From contig CP058647.1 in NCBI GenBank assembly GCA_014323545.1, positions 2,210,001-2,274,000 of the forward strand: a stretch of DNA of 64,000 bases, in the 5' to 3' direction. The DNA is from Hyphobacterium sp. CCMP332. GTDB lineage: Bacteria > Bacteroidota > Bacteroidia > Cytophagales > CCMP332. A model generated the notes under the pieces. The model did no database searches. It was not told where the DNA came from and saw nothing but the letters and a program-made list of their open reading frames with translations. A program made the position numbers and the translations under genes. Positions 38,561 through 46,059 of the stretch are shown here, in pieces (the stretch's first letter is position 1; each line of letters starts with the position of its first letter).

Positions 38561-39082
38561 TTATTGCGAAGATGGAGGAATCAATTCTTTTAGCCTCATA
38601 TAAACTATTACATTACCATAATGTTGTAAGGAGTGAAAAACTGAAAAATCAAGAACATTTCCAGCTGGTTTAGTCCCACCCATAAATTTGACCAATGTTT
38701 CTTTTCGTTGTTGAGTCATATTTTTTCTAGCTTCGGCAGAATATTCAAAAGATTGTTTAAGTGCTTTAATTACCTCTGTTTTAGTAGGAGCTACCTCTAA
38801 CACAGGAGTTGTTTCCCCTTTAGCAATAGCACACATTTCAAAATTAGCTTCAGCTATGTGAGCCATCAATTCTCCAAAACTTCGAACCTCTGCAGTTGGT
38901 CTGAAAGTATAATATTCTTCGGGCATTTGCTCTGCAGATTCAATAATAGTGCTTTGAACATAGAGTGCGGCAATATCAACTGATGCCATCGGTTCTTTGG
39001 GTAAATTTACTTCCTGTGCCAAAGAGACATTGAAAAAAAGTGATATCAAAAGTAACAATACAAATGGTTTTAGTGATGTCAT
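38561..39082 (-). CDS. Exported DinB-like protein
   Basis: 173 aa with signal peptide about 1-22. DinB-superfamily His pattern: FGELMAHIAEANFEM near 68 and FHSLQHYGNVIVYMRL near 150. Similar exported DinB proteins are frequent in Bacteroidota; function not established. Confidence 0.75.
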   Translation of the reverse strand: MTSLKPFVLLLLISLFFNVSLAQEVNLPKEPMASVDIAALYVQSTIIESAEQMPEEYYTFRPTAEVRSFGELMAHIAEANFEMCAIAKGETTPVLEVAPTKTEVIKALKQSFEYSAEARKNMTQQRKETLVKFMGGTKPAGNVLDFSVFHSLQHYGNVIVYMRLKELIPPSSQ

Positions 39083-39123
39083 GTTATAAGGTTTTTAATA
39101 AGTAAGATTTTTTTGTTCATTAC

Positions 39124-39183
39124 ACACAACGGTTTGTGTATGGTGCGTATCCCGAAGGATATGCACAATACACATTGTTGTAC
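39124..39183 (-). repeat. attC-like site 16
   Basis: 60 bp; left ACACAAC, right GTTGTAC. Arms TGTGTATGGTGCGTATCC / GGATATGCACAATACACA with a 3-4 base loop; the most compact perfect fold, close to site 43. Confidence 0.88.
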
Positions 39184-39195
39184 CACGTATTTTTT

Positions 39196-39753
39196 TCAGT
39201 CATTTACTTGAACTAACTTTCCTTCTGGCATGCTCATATCTCGATGTCCGCCAATTACAAGCCACTTGCCATTTTCCTTTACCATAAAATCACTCCATCT
39301 TAAAGTCCCTCTAAAGGTATTCCCCTTTGTTGGTCCATCGGGCATATCCTCACCATAATAAGTGAATGTTTCAGTATGAGTATAATGGGCAATAGCTGAT
39401 TTACCATCATCTAATATTTCAATTTCTATGGGAGTAACCTCCATTTCTAAACACTCTTCTTCCGCCTTCATAATTTCCCAAAACTTCGCCATCCCTTCCT
39501 TTGTAGTCAATTCATTTTTTTTTGACTCCCATTTCTTCCAATCTGGATGATGATAAGCCATATAAGTTTCGAAATCATTGTCTTTCCAGGATTTAAATCG
39601 ACCTTCAATCACTTTCCAAACTTCTTGTTCAATTTCAGCTTGACTTATTTCTTCAATGTAAATGGTGTTAGACTCTTTTTTATTCTCATTACATGAAAAC
39701 AATAAAACTGTCACTACGATAATTGAAATTATTTTTCTCATAAGTTTCTTCAT
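39196..39753 (-). CDS. SnoaL/NTF2-like lipoprotein
   Basis: 185 aa from the ATG at 39753; an in-frame Met at 39768 lies in the next attC. Lipobox TVLLFSCNEN. NTF2-like domain: EVWKVIEGRFKSWKDNDFET, then AHYTHTETFTY and RWSDFMVKENGKWLVIGGHR. Ligand unknown. One of three such lipoproteins in the array. Confidence 0.72.
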   Translation of the reverse strand: MKKLMRKIISIIVVTVLLFSCNENKKESNTIYIEEISQAEIEQEVWKVIEGRFKSWKDNDFETYMAYHHPDWKKWESKKNELTTKEGMAKFWEIMKAEEECLEMEVTPIEIEILDDGKSAIAHYTHTETFTYYGEDMPDGPTKGNTFRGTLRWSDFMVKENGKWLVIGGHRDMSMPEGKLVQVND

Positions 39754-39762
39754 TAATATGTG

Positions 39763-39842
39763 GTACAACGGTTAGTGTAAGGTTCGTAGCTTGGATATGA
39801 GATGTGGGTATATACGGCTATGAACTTTACACATTGTTGGCA
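39763..39842 (-). repeat. attC-like site 17
   Basis: 80 bp; left GTACAAC, right GTTGGCA. Arm GTGTAAGGTTCGTAGC / CTATGAACTTTACAC. Provides the last four codons and the stop of the RelE gene. Confidence 0.88.
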
Positions 39843-40141
39843 TCAGTTAATTTATCCAGTAAACTATCAGGATCTTGTCTGTTGTCCCAAATTAAAAGTA
39901 GTTTAATGTATTTAGGTTTGTCTATATAAAAAAGAGATACGGTATTATGTATTACAAGTCTTCTAATTTGGTTGTCCTTGAATTTGGGGGCTATCTTGGG
40001 GTTGCGTTGGATTTGTTTGATTCTGTAGTCAACCTGTTCAATGAATTCTTCCTTGATCTTTAGATTCCAAAGTTCAAGGATAAATTCTGAAGTTTCTTGA
40101 AGTGATTTTTTCGCAGTTCTAGTCCATCGAACATCTTTCAT
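39827..40141 (-). CDS. RelE/ParE superfamily toxin
   Basis: 104 aa. VRWTRTAKKSLQETSEFILE at the N-terminus and IRRLVIHNTVSLFYIDKPKY in the core strands fit the RelE/ParE fold; the end has WDNRQDPDSL, a typical motif of this branch (DNRQDP). The C-terminal ANNV and the TAA are read from attC. Antitoxin gene directly upstream (1-bp gap). Confidence 0.82.
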   Translation of the reverse strand: MKDVRWTRTAKKSLQETSEFILELWNLKIKEEFIEQVDYRIKQIQRNPKIAPKFKDNQIRRLVIHNTVSLFYIDKPKYIKLLLIWDNRQDPDSLLDKLTDANNV

Positions 40142-40142
40142 T

Positions 40143-40346
40143 TCATTTCAAAATATCCTTAGTGCTGGTGTGTTTGATTAGATTTTCTTCAGGTTCAGCC
40201 TCAGCTATTTTTAAAAGTTGAACAATAGATTCCGGAAGGTCATCCAAACTGGATTTCTGAAATTTTACAATTTTGTCTAGAACCTTCTCATCTTCCAGAT
40301 TAGTAATCCAGTTAATCAGAGATATTTTCTTTTGCTCAAATGTCAT
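40143..40346 (-). CDS. Antitoxin-like small protein
   Basis: 67 aa, acidic. MTFEQKKISLINWITNLEDE resembles the N-terminal helices of small antitoxins found before RelE/ParE-like toxins in Bacteroidota. Placed immediately before a RelE toxin, so an antitoxin role is inferred from position. No DNA-binding motif is certain. Confidence 0.7.
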   Translation of the reverse strand: MTFEQKKISLINWITNLEDEKVLDKIVKFQKSSLDDLPESIVQLLKIAEAEPEENLIKHTSTKDILK

Positions 40347-40372
40347 GTTATAAAGTTAATATTTTTTTGAAT

Positions 40373-41056
40373 TCAGTTTTCTTCATAGATCATTGAGCCA
40401 TAAAACAATAATCCAAAGAAAATTACTCCCAAAGAACTCCAAGCAATACTTTCATTAGGATTAAAGATTTTTATCAGAGTCAGTAAAATAAATCCTAAGC
40501 TCAAGAAATAAAATGCATATTTGAATGATTTAGTTTTGTAAGGATTTGGTGCTTTTTCAATCCAGTTATCATGAATTGTTAATTGATCTGTATTTTTAAA
40601 ATTATTTGAAATAGTTTGAAACTCATGCACTAAACTCTTAAAATCATCTTTAATGGGGATTAGATTGAGTCGATCAATTTCATAGCATCCATTATTTTCT
40701 AATTGAAGGATGAAAGCATCAAATGTTCGATCTTCATGAAAGTCAAAGGTGCTAATTGATCCCCACTTAAGATGTAAATCTTTTTTCTTACTAAAGAAAA
40801 AGCGTCTTATCCAAATATGTGAAAACCCGCGTTTGTCTAAAACTATTTCAACCTTTGCTCGAGAAACTAAATGCGCCAAATAAAATGATACAATAAGTAT
40901 TGAACCTATTTCCATGTATAGAATCACTTGAATATCTGATTTTTGAATTTCCGTGAATATGAATGATATGGATAAAAGTAAAATAATTAGGGCTAGATAA
41001 AATCTCGGAATAGAATGGATTGTGATTTTGTAACTTTTAGAATTTAAACTTTTCAC
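40373..41056 (-). CDS. Membrane protein, PH-like, unknown
   Basis: 227 aa. Two hydrophobic segments near the N-terminus (about 17-60) and two near the C-terminus (about 177-222) with a soluble middle (VEIVLDKRGFSHIWIRRFFF) that resembles bacterial PH-like domains. No attC separates it from the downstream antitoxin/toxin pair, so the three genes form one compound cassette. A related layout occurs at 42458. Confidence 0.6.
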   Translation of the reverse strand: MKSLNSKSYKITIHSIPRFYLALIILLLSISFIFTEIQKSDIQVILYMEIGSILIVSFYLAHLVSRAKVEIVLDKRGFSHIWIRRFFFSKKKDLHLKWGSISTFDFHEDRTFDAFILQLENNGCYEIDRLNLIPIKDDFKSLVHEFQTISNNFKNTDQLTIHDNWIEKAPNPYKTKSFKYAFYFLSLGFILLTLIKIFNPNESIAWSSLGVIFFGLLFYGSMIYEEN

Positions 41057-41079
41057 TCCTATTGCTGAATTTTAATTGA

Positions 41080-41156
41080 TGCCAACGTTCAGCTAAAGTA
41101 CGTGCTCAGGAAGGGCAAAGTCAAGGGGAGAGTATGGACTTTAGCATTTGTTAGGT
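41080..41156 (-). repeat. attC-like site 18
   Basis: 77 bp; left TGCCAAC, right GTTAGGT. Arms GCTAAAGTACGTGCTC / GAGTATGGACTTTAGC, near-perfect over 16 bases; 5-base spacer on the left, 4 on the right. Type member of the 76-bp family (18, 22, 25, 34, 35, 37, 41, 45). Confidence 0.9.
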
Positions 41157-41163
41157 TCAGTGA

Positions 41164-41454
41164 TTACATGTCCAAAAGTTTAGAACCATGAATTATTCTT
41201 AGTACGATTGCTTTATTCTCTTCAGGCATATATCTATAAACAATTCTATATTTCTTATAAATAAGTTCTCTCAATAAAGGATTAATGAATTCAACTACAA
41301 TTTTGCCGGAATCGGGAAATGATTCTAATTGTTTCACTTTATCTAATAGCTCATTTGAGAATTCTTGAGCATAGCGGATTGAATCTTGAGCTATATAATC
41401 AGAAATTGAATCAAGATCTTCCCAAGCTGATTGAGCGAGTAAAACTTTTACCAC
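41164..41454 (-). CDS. RelE/ParE superfamily toxin
   Basis: 96 aa, GTG start at 41454 overlapping the end of the antitoxin gene. KVLLAQSAWEDLDSISDYIA at the N-terminus, QLESFPDSGKIV in the middle and RELIYKKYRIVYRY / IVLRIIHGSKLL at the end are the hallmarks of ParE/RelE toxins. Stop 7 bp from attC site 18. Confidence 0.87.
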   Translation of the reverse strand: MVKVLLAQSAWEDLDSISDYIAQDSIRYAQEFSNELLDKVKQLESFPDSGKIVVEFINPLLRELIYKKYRIVYRYMPEENKAIVLRIIHGSKLLDM

Positions 41455-41624
41455 TTTTTACTAATTCTTTCTCGAACTTCTGATAGCGGAATTGTTTTAC
41501 CTTCTTCAACATCTTTAAGCCCTTTTTCAACTTTTTCAATGAAAAGCAATTTTCCAATTAACTCCTCTGTTGAAAACTCTTCTGGAAGCTTTTCAAGTGT
41601 TTCTATGACTTTTGATTTGTTCAT
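41448..41624 (-). CDS. Small antitoxin paired with RelE toxin
   Basis: 58 aa, short enough to be missed by automated calling: MNKSKVIETLEKLPEEFSTE at the N-terminus, then a charged helix with VEKGLKDVEEGKTIPLSEV, the same GLxxxEEGKxxxLxEV pattern as Phd/YefM-like antitoxin tails. It overlaps the toxin start by 7 bp. The antitoxin role follows from position and pattern. Confidence 0.8.
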   Translation of the reverse strand: MNKSKVIETLEKLPEEFSTEELIGKLLFIEKVEKGLKDVEEGKTIPLSEVRERISKKW

Positions 41625-41659
41625 CTTATAAAGTTAAAGATTTTCTCAAAAATCATTGA

Positions 41660-41739
41660 ACCTAACGTTCAGTGTAAGGTTCGCAGCTTAGGAATGAGAT
41701 GTTGGCATGAGCGGCTATGAACTATACGCGTTGTTGTGC
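41660..41739 (-). repeat. attC-like site 19
   Basis: 80 bp; left ACCTAAC, right GTTGTGC. Arm GTGTAAGGTTCGCAGCTTAGG / CTATGAACTATACGCG, slightly degraded member of the 80-bp family. Confidence 0.85.
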
Positions 41740-41752
41740 TTTCGTGCTTTAT

Positions 41753-42061
41753 TTAATCTAGTTTAATAGAAATATTCAAATGACCGCCCAGACCTTCATT
41801 GATAATTCTTTGTAGTGTTGAAAACCGGATGTCTTTAAGATTTCTTTCTAACTTGGAAATGTATGACTTATTTGTTCCTGCTAATTGAGCAAGTTGTTCT
41901 TGAGTTAAGCCTTTCTGTTCTCTGGCCTGCTGAATTAATACACCTAGCTTAAAAGTGTCATATTCATTTTCAAATTGTTCTCTTTGAACACCTCCAACCT
42001 TACCGATCTTTTTATCTATAAAGTCCTCTAAACTTGTCAGATTGCTATTTTTTGGTTTCAT
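41753..42061 (-). CDS. higA: HigA-like XRE antitoxin
   Basis: 102 aa from the ATG at 42061 (MKPKNSNLTSLEDFIDKKIG). HTH_XRE domain with LGVLIQQAREQKGLTQEQLAQLAG and YISKLERN. Forms the second gene of a toxin-first HigBA-type pair and overlaps the toxin by 17 bp. Represses its own promoter and neutralises HigB in known systems. Confidence 0.88.
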   Translation of the reverse strand: MKPKNSNLTSLEDFIDKKIGKVGGVQREQFENEYDTFKLGVLIQQAREQKGLTQEQLAQLAGTNKSYISKLERNLKDIRFSTLQRIINEGLGGHLNISIKLD

Positions 42062-42386
42062 AATACTCTCTTTTGATTTGCTCAGCTTTTTCAATTTGCT
42101 GTTTTGGAGTTTTTTGCGACTTCTTTTGAAATCCATGACCGATTACCACCAAATTATCAACATCGAAAAAACAGAATATTCTAAATATGTTGCTTCCAAC
42201 CTGAACTCGTATTTCGTAAAGACCTGAAGAGTTTTTAATATGCTTTAAATAAGTCTCTGGAATTTGATCCAGTTCTGATATTACCTTTAAAGTCCATAAA
42301 ACTTTCTTTTTGACTTTATCAGTCTGAGCATCAAAGAACTTTTCAAAATAATCTTTAAAGAAATAGAGATCACGTTTTTTACTCAC
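42045..42386 (-). CDS. higB: HigB-like (Gp49) toxin
   Basis: 113 aa from the GTG at 42386 (a TTG at 42401 is possible). FKDYFEKFFDAQTDKVKKKV, IPETYLKHIKNSSGLYEIRV and NIFRIFCFFDVDNLVVIGHGFQKK match phage-derived Gp49-like/HigB toxins, ribosome-dependent mRNA endonucleases of the RelE superfamily. First gene of the pair, as usual for HigBA. Confidence 0.88.
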   Translation of the reverse strand: MSKKRDLYFFKDYFEKFFDAQTDKVKKKVLWTLKVISELDQIPETYLKHIKNSSGLYEIRVQVGSNIFRIFCFFDVDNLVVIGHGFQKKSQKTPKQQIEKAEQIKREYYETKK

Positions 42387-42415
42387 AAAGCAAAAATACA
42401 AAAAGTAGCCCGATA

Positions 42416-42443
42416 GGACAACTTGTTTTTCTAAGCGTTGTGC
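42416..42443 (-). repeat. Collapsed attC remnant (site 20)
   Basis: 28 bp between the HigB gene and the PH-like gene: GGACAAC, then 14 bases, then GTTGTGC. The core boxes are in place and at the expected distance from the stop of the next gene, but both hairpin arms are gone. It could be chance. Confidence 0.35.
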
Positions 42444-42457
42444 TCAGGTTTAATTTT

Positions 42458-42916
42458 TTAATGGGTTTCAGTTTTTGAAATCAGAAAGTCAAGAAACTCA
42501 TTTGATACCTTATTACTAATAGATGTGATCCTAACTTTTTTTGGGTTATTCAGGAATATTAATACTTCATTAATGTCGAAGATGCTAACAATACCTTTTT
42601 TTAATTCAACTTTTTTAATGGTTTTGTAATCTATATGGAGTGTTTTTTTTAAAAAGAAGTATTTGATAATTAACCCATTATCGTTGAGAAAAATAGTTTT
42701 CAATGACATTAAACCCCATAAAGGAATAAAAAAGAATATTACTAGGACTACTAATGCGCCAAAGCCAGTAGCAAATAAGTTTTCTGAAAAAAGGAGAATT
42801 AATTCTGAGATATTGAAGGAGCTTACTATGAAGAGACCAAAAGAAACCAGAACACTACTATTAAGAAAAGGAATCCATTTCAGTCTTGCCTCATACAAAT
42901 ATTTATCTGATTTCAA
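42458..42916 (-). CDS. PH-like membrane protein, unknown
   Basis: 152 aa with two membrane segments (about 19-70) and a soluble C-terminal part (NDNGLIIKYFFLKKTLHIDY) of PH-like appearance. It resembles the protein at 40373 in layout, not closely in sequence. Single-gene cassette with a collapsed attC behind it and attC site 21 in front. Confidence 0.6.
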   Translation of the reverse strand: MKSDKYLYEARLKWIPFLNSSVLVSFGLFIVSSFNISELILLFSENLFATGFGALVVLVIFFFIPLWGLMSLKTIFLNDNGLIIKYFFLKKTLHIDYKTIKKVELKKGIVSIFDINEVLIFLNNPKKVRITSISNKVSNEFLDFLISKTETH

Positions 42917-42932
42917 ACTTTATAAAACTTGA

Positions 42933-43012
42933 GCACAACGATTAGTGTAAAGTACGTAGCTTGGAAATGAGCGATGGGCCTAAGGGGCTATGAACTTTAC
43001 ACATTGTTAGCT
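42933..43012 (-). repeat. attC-like site 21 (PIN cassette copy 1)
   Basis: 80 bp; left GCACAAC, right GTTAGCT. Arm GTGTAAAGTACGTAGC / GCTATGAACTTTACAC. Identical to site 30 from 42936 onward. Confidence 0.9.
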
Positions 43013-43146
43013 TTTGCGGAATTCCTTTTTTTGAAATATTCCAACACTTCTTTTGCAGATTTTCCTTCTGTTTCTTTTGCAATTCTTGCGCGTGACTTCC
43101 TCACTGATTCTACGCAATCAAATTCTTTTTTAATCTTAGTTTTCAT
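42997..43146 (-). CDS. Small protein paired with PIN toxin, copy 1
   Basis: 49 aa: MKTKIKKEFDCVESVRKSRA, then a helix with KEVLEYFKKRN; the final ANNV and TAA come from attC site 21. It overlaps the PIN gene by 11 bp and lies downstream of it. Antitoxin role is inferred from the overlap; no DNA-binding domain is obvious. Confidence 0.7.
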   Translation of the reverse strand: MKTKIKKEFDCVESVRKSRARIAKETEGKSAKEVLEYFKKRNSAKANNV

Positions 43147-43594
43147 AATCTACAACATCTCTTGGTGATCTAATTTCAATAGTTTTATATCCATTTAAAA
43201 GATTTATTGCATTATATCCTTGAATTCTGTGAATATTAACAATGTGTTTAAAATTCCAACTAACTAACAAATCTGCTTTTAATATCGTTGCAATTGCTAT
43301 GTGATAACAATCAGCGACACTGGACTTGCCAACTACGCCTTCAGATAAATAATTATTTGCCAATTCTATAGATTCTTTAGTAAGAAGGACCTTTTTAATA
43401 TGGCTTGAAGGGAAATTTTTATAGAAATTTCTGACCTTAATAGGTGCATCATTCAACTCATCAATAGCAACATTAGACACCAATAAATGCATTTTAGATT
43501 TTAAAATCTGTTCGAAGAAAAGTTTTGACCAGTATTCAAATTCAGGATCAAAAACTCCACCAAAGACAGACGTATCAACATAAATTGATTTCAT
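43136..43594 (-). CDS. PIN-domain protein (VapC-like), copy 1
   Basis: 152 aa PIN-fold nuclease. Acidic active-site residues in YVDTSVFGG (about 5-13), NVAIDELNDAP near 45 and SSVADCYHIAIA near 116. VapC-type toxins cut tRNA or rRNA. Gene order is toxin first, small partner second. The whole cassette is repeated without a visible change 6,900 bp to the right. Confidence 0.85.
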   Translation of the reverse strand: MKSIYVDTSVFGGVFDPEFEYWSKLFFEQILKSKMHLLVSNVAIDELNDAPIKVRNFYKNFPSSHIKKVLLTKESIELANNYLSEGVVGKSSVADCYHIAIATILKADLLVSWNFKHIVNIHRIQGYNAINLLNGYKTIEIRSPRDVVDYEN

Positions 43595-43631
43595 TGCTTT
43601 AAAGATAGGAATTCTGTCTTTTTTAAGTAAA

Positions 43632-43707
43632 AGCTAAGGCACAGCTAAAGTACGTGCTCAGCGAGGGCAAAGTCAAGGAAGAGCATGGACTTTAGCGGAT
43701 GTTGTGT
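43632..43707 (-). repeat. attC-like site 22, left core mutated
   Basis: 76 bp; left AGCTAAG (AAC to AAG), right GTTGTGT. Arms GCTAAAGTACGTGCTC / GAGCATGGACTTTAGC intact. The only damaged core in the right two-thirds of the array apart from the collapsed site 20. Confidence 0.85.
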
Positions 43708-43714
43708 ATCGTAA

Positions 43715-44521
43715 TTAATTAACTACGATTCCAAAAAATTTTTTTTGTCTTTGGAAAAACTCATAGTCTGCTTCTACAACATTAGTATTTGGATCAATTG
43801 TTAGCTTACCACTTATTTGGTTCGCTGAGGACAATTGCTTTGGCCAATAAACTCTTGTATTCGTATATGAAGAAATATTATCTACTCCTAATGTGTCTCC
43901 TTGACCTAGAAAATTGATCGCATATAAACTACTCCATTGATCACAAAATATGTTTTGATTTTTATTCCATCTTAATAATTCTATTGTCAACGTATCATCA
44001 GGGGAGTCTTCAAATACGCCTTTGAATCGATTTATAATTGCTAAATCACATATTTCAACTTGACTAAATGTTTGGTGAACTGTATCAGTTCCATCGTCAA
44101 AAGGGAAACAGGTTGTATCTGCCGATTTTGTAATTATTAAACTTGATGTATAAATCCCATAAGGGAGGGAATTAATATTCCTTACGACTTCTTTAACATT
44201 TTCTCCTTCAATTGTATCGAGTCCTAAATACCATTTATAGTAGTCTGCATCTTCAATATTTGCTTTAAACAAGATATTCCCACCTGCAAAAGCAGTGTCT
44301 TCCACTAGTGTATCCAAATACGCTCCTGTTCGAGCAAGGGGTGTTGAAATTGTGTATTGTGCATTTACTGGTGTTTTTAAAAGGCAGGGGTCATAATTAG
44401 GACAATCGGGGTTAAATGGGTCATTACACCTAGTTGGAGTTAACGAATCCTGACTTTCGTTACATGCAATGACATAAAGAAATATTAAGAAAAAAAGTGA
44501 TTGAGCTTTCAAATTAATCAT
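43715..44521 (-). CDS. Lipoprotein, unknown function
   Basis: 268 aa from the ATG at 44521 (an upstream Met at 44539 lies in attC site 23). Lipobox IACNESQ near 20. The mature part starts with a Cys/Pro-rich segment (TRCNDPFNPDCPNYDPCL), then a PKD-like beta domain (GGNILFKANIEDADYYKWYL). The C-terminal ISGKLTIDPNTNVVEADYEF is a further beta segment. Function unknown; surface exposed by inference. Confidence 0.65.
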   Translation of the reverse strand: MINLKAQSLFFLIFLYVIACNESQDSLTPTRCNDPFNPDCPNYDPCLLKTPVNAQYTISTPLARTGAYLDTLVEDTAFAGGNILFKANIEDADYYKWYLGLDTIEGENVKEVVRNINSLPYGIYTSSLIITKSADTTCFPFDDGTDTVHQTFSQVEICDLAIINRFKGVFEDSPDDTLTIELLRWNKNQNIFCDQWSSLYAINFLGQGDTLGVDNISSYTNTRVYWPKQLSSANQISGKLTIDPNTNVVEADYEFFQRQKKFFGIVVN

Positions 44522-44533
44522 GCAGATTATGAT

Positions 44534-44695
44534 ACACAACGTACAGCTATGATGAGTGGGTATTAGAAAGCACTAACCTCTCGTCTCGCACATAGCCACG
44601 CCTTGATTTAAATTTAAAACCTGTGGCGGACTTTCCAATCCACACTAAAGTATCCTGACCGATGAAACCCCATTCATTCATAGCATATGTTAGCG
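44534..44695 (-). repeat. attC-like site 23 (162-bp family)
   Basis: 162 bp; left ACACAAC, right GTTAGCG. Arms begin GCTATGA and TCATAGC with a long loop containing further inverted segments (GTGGGTATTAG, CCAATCCACAC). About 93% identical to site 29. Confidence 0.85.
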
Positions 44696-44707
44696 CCTGT
44701 ACTCCAA

Positions 44708-45241
44708 TTATTTGAGAAACATTAATTTACTCGAATCCCATAAAGTTTGAACAAGTTCTCTTACAGTTTCACTGGTTATTAACTCATTCGCCGTCATACT
44801 AAATGCCGATCCGATAACTAGCTTTTTAAAGTCACTTTTATTAAATGTCCTAGATTTAATTCGAAGTTCTTCAATTTCTTCAAATATAATTTCCTGTCCA
44901 TGCTCTAGTTTAGAAAGTTTCTCAAGGATGATATCTAATTTATTATCGAAAGTTTTTAATTCTTCGTCTGTTAAATATTGTTCAGATAGTAATTCATCCT
45001 CAATGAACTCTAGTCCATCAACTGTTAATTCACAATATCCGTCCTTTGTCTTCTGTTCAATAAATCCTTTTCGAGTTAAATAAGCAATGACTTTTTGTTG
45101 TTCGACATTTGATACATCAACTGGAAAATCTTGAAAAATTGAATAAGTGTAAAATCCTAATTGAAGATTACCTCCTGTGGATTTATATACCCTCCTTAAA
45201 GCTAGTAATCGATATTCTCTTATCTTTTCAATGTCATTCAT
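44708..45241 (-). CDS. Winged-helix protein, unknown
   Basis: 177 aa. The first 80 residues look like a winged helix (QQKVIAYLTRKGFIEQKTKD, then DGYCELTVDGLEFIEDE); a coiled-coil follows (LDIILEKLSKLEHGQEIIFE) and a helical tail. Such wHTH-plus-tail proteins appear as accessory proteins in defence loci, but no family is recognised here. Its attC is the 162-bp type, as for the wHTH gene at 48962. Confidence 0.6.
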   Translation of the reverse strand: MNDIEKIREYRLLALRRVYKSTGGNLQLGFYTYSIFQDFPVDVSNVEQQKVIAYLTRKGFIEQKTKDGYCELTVDGLEFIEDELLSEQYLTDEELKTFDNKLDIILEKLSKLEHGQEIIFEEIEELRIKSRTFNKSDFKKLVIGSAFSMTANELITSETVRELVQTLWDSSKLMFLK

Positions 45242-45252
45242 TGGAGTATTGG

Positions 45253-45332
45253 TGCTAACGGTTAGTGTAAAGTTTGTGAAATTGGGAAGAGCGAATGGTT
45301 TTAGCGTTCATGAACTTTACACATTGTTAGGG
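45253..45332 (-). repeat. attC-like site 24
   Basis: 80 bp; left TGCTAAC, right GTTAGGG. Arm GTGTAAAGTTTGTGAA / TTCATGAACTTTACAC. 80-bp family. Supplies the stop of the HEPN gene. Confidence 0.9.
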
Positions 45333-45664
45333 CCAGTTATTTTATTTAGATTTTTTACTAGAAATTTTAAGTCGTCAGAAATAATATCCCAGACAATTTG
45401 ATAATCAACACCGAAATATTCATGGATCAGTCTATTTCTATAACCTTTTAGTTTTTTCCAAGGTATTTGAGGATTTTCAATTTGAAAGTCAGGATGAATT
45501 CTAGTAGCGGCTTCTCCAATAATCTCAAAATTTCTTACAACTGCATCAATGGTTTTATCATCATCTATGAATTGTTCAAAAGAATAATCTTCGGTGTAAT
45601 CTTGAATCTTTTTCGCAGAGTCAAGCATGTCTTGAACTAGCAGAAGATTATCTCTCTTAGACAT
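45317..45664 (-). CDS. HEPN-domain toxin (DUF86)
   Basis: 115 aa. The DUF86/HEPN signature GYRNRLIHEYFGVD (RxxxxH, catalytic RNase motif) is near 82-95; VRNFEIIGEAATRI precedes it. HepT-type proteins are RNases or targets of AMPylation by the MNT partner. The last residues PNNV and TAA are encoded by attC site 24. Overlaps the MNT gene by 8 bp. Confidence 0.9.
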   Translation of the reverse strand: MSKRDNLLLVQDMLDSAKKIQDYTEDYSFEQFIDDDKTIDAVVRNFEIIGEAATRIHPDFQIENPQIPWKKLKGYRNRLIHEYFGVDYQIVWDIISDDLKFLVKNLNKITGPNNV

Positions 45665-45947
45665 AAATTAGATCTTGTTCGATCGAGTTAAAATATCTAG
45701 GCTTAATTCCATTTTTGGAAATAAGATCTACTTTCCTTCCTAATTCGGATTCAAGTTCTTCGGCGAGGTCAATAAATCTTGAACCAATTTTTCCATCTAT
45801 TTCAACAAGGATGTCTATATCACTATTTTCTAATTGGTCACCACGAGAAAAAGAACCAAAAAGTGCCATTGCAGTAATTGGGTACTTTTTAGCCAATTGT
45901 GACTTTAAGTTTCTAAGCTTTGACAATAAATCTTCTTTCGGGCTCAT
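45657..45947 (-). CDS. MNT-type nucleotidyltransferase antitoxin
   Basis: 96 aa minimal nucleotidyltransferase. MALFGSFSRGDQLENSDIDI carries GSF(x)nDxD with both catalytic Asp; VEIDGKIGSRFIDLAEELES follows. In MntA-HepT systems the enzyme AMPylates the HEPN toxin to neutralise it. The pair is complete and co-translated, so function is likely. Confidence 0.9.
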   Translation of the reverse strand: MSPKEDLLSKLRNLKSQLAKKYPITAMALFGSFSRGDQLENSDIDILVEIDGKIGSRFIDLAEELESELGRKVDLISKNGIKPRYFNSIEQDLIYV

Positions 45948-45983
45948 AAATCAAAGTTAGCAATTCATTTTATAATTATTTGG

Positions 45984-46059
45984 CCCTAACGTTCAGCTAA
46001 AGTTTGTGCTCTTTGAAGGCAAAGTCAAGGGGGAGCATGGACTTTAGCGGATGTTAGGT
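45984..46059 (-). repeat. attC-like site 25
   Basis: 76 bp; left CCCTAAC, right GTTAGGT. Arms GCTAAAGTTTGTGCTC / GAGCATGGACTTTAGC. 76-bp family. Confidence 0.9.

Noticed and set aside
42974-43168. Plus-strand 64-codon ORF, also repeated at 49874-50068
   Set aside because: It is antisense to the PIN partner gene and begins inside attC; its repetition only follows from the cassette duplication.
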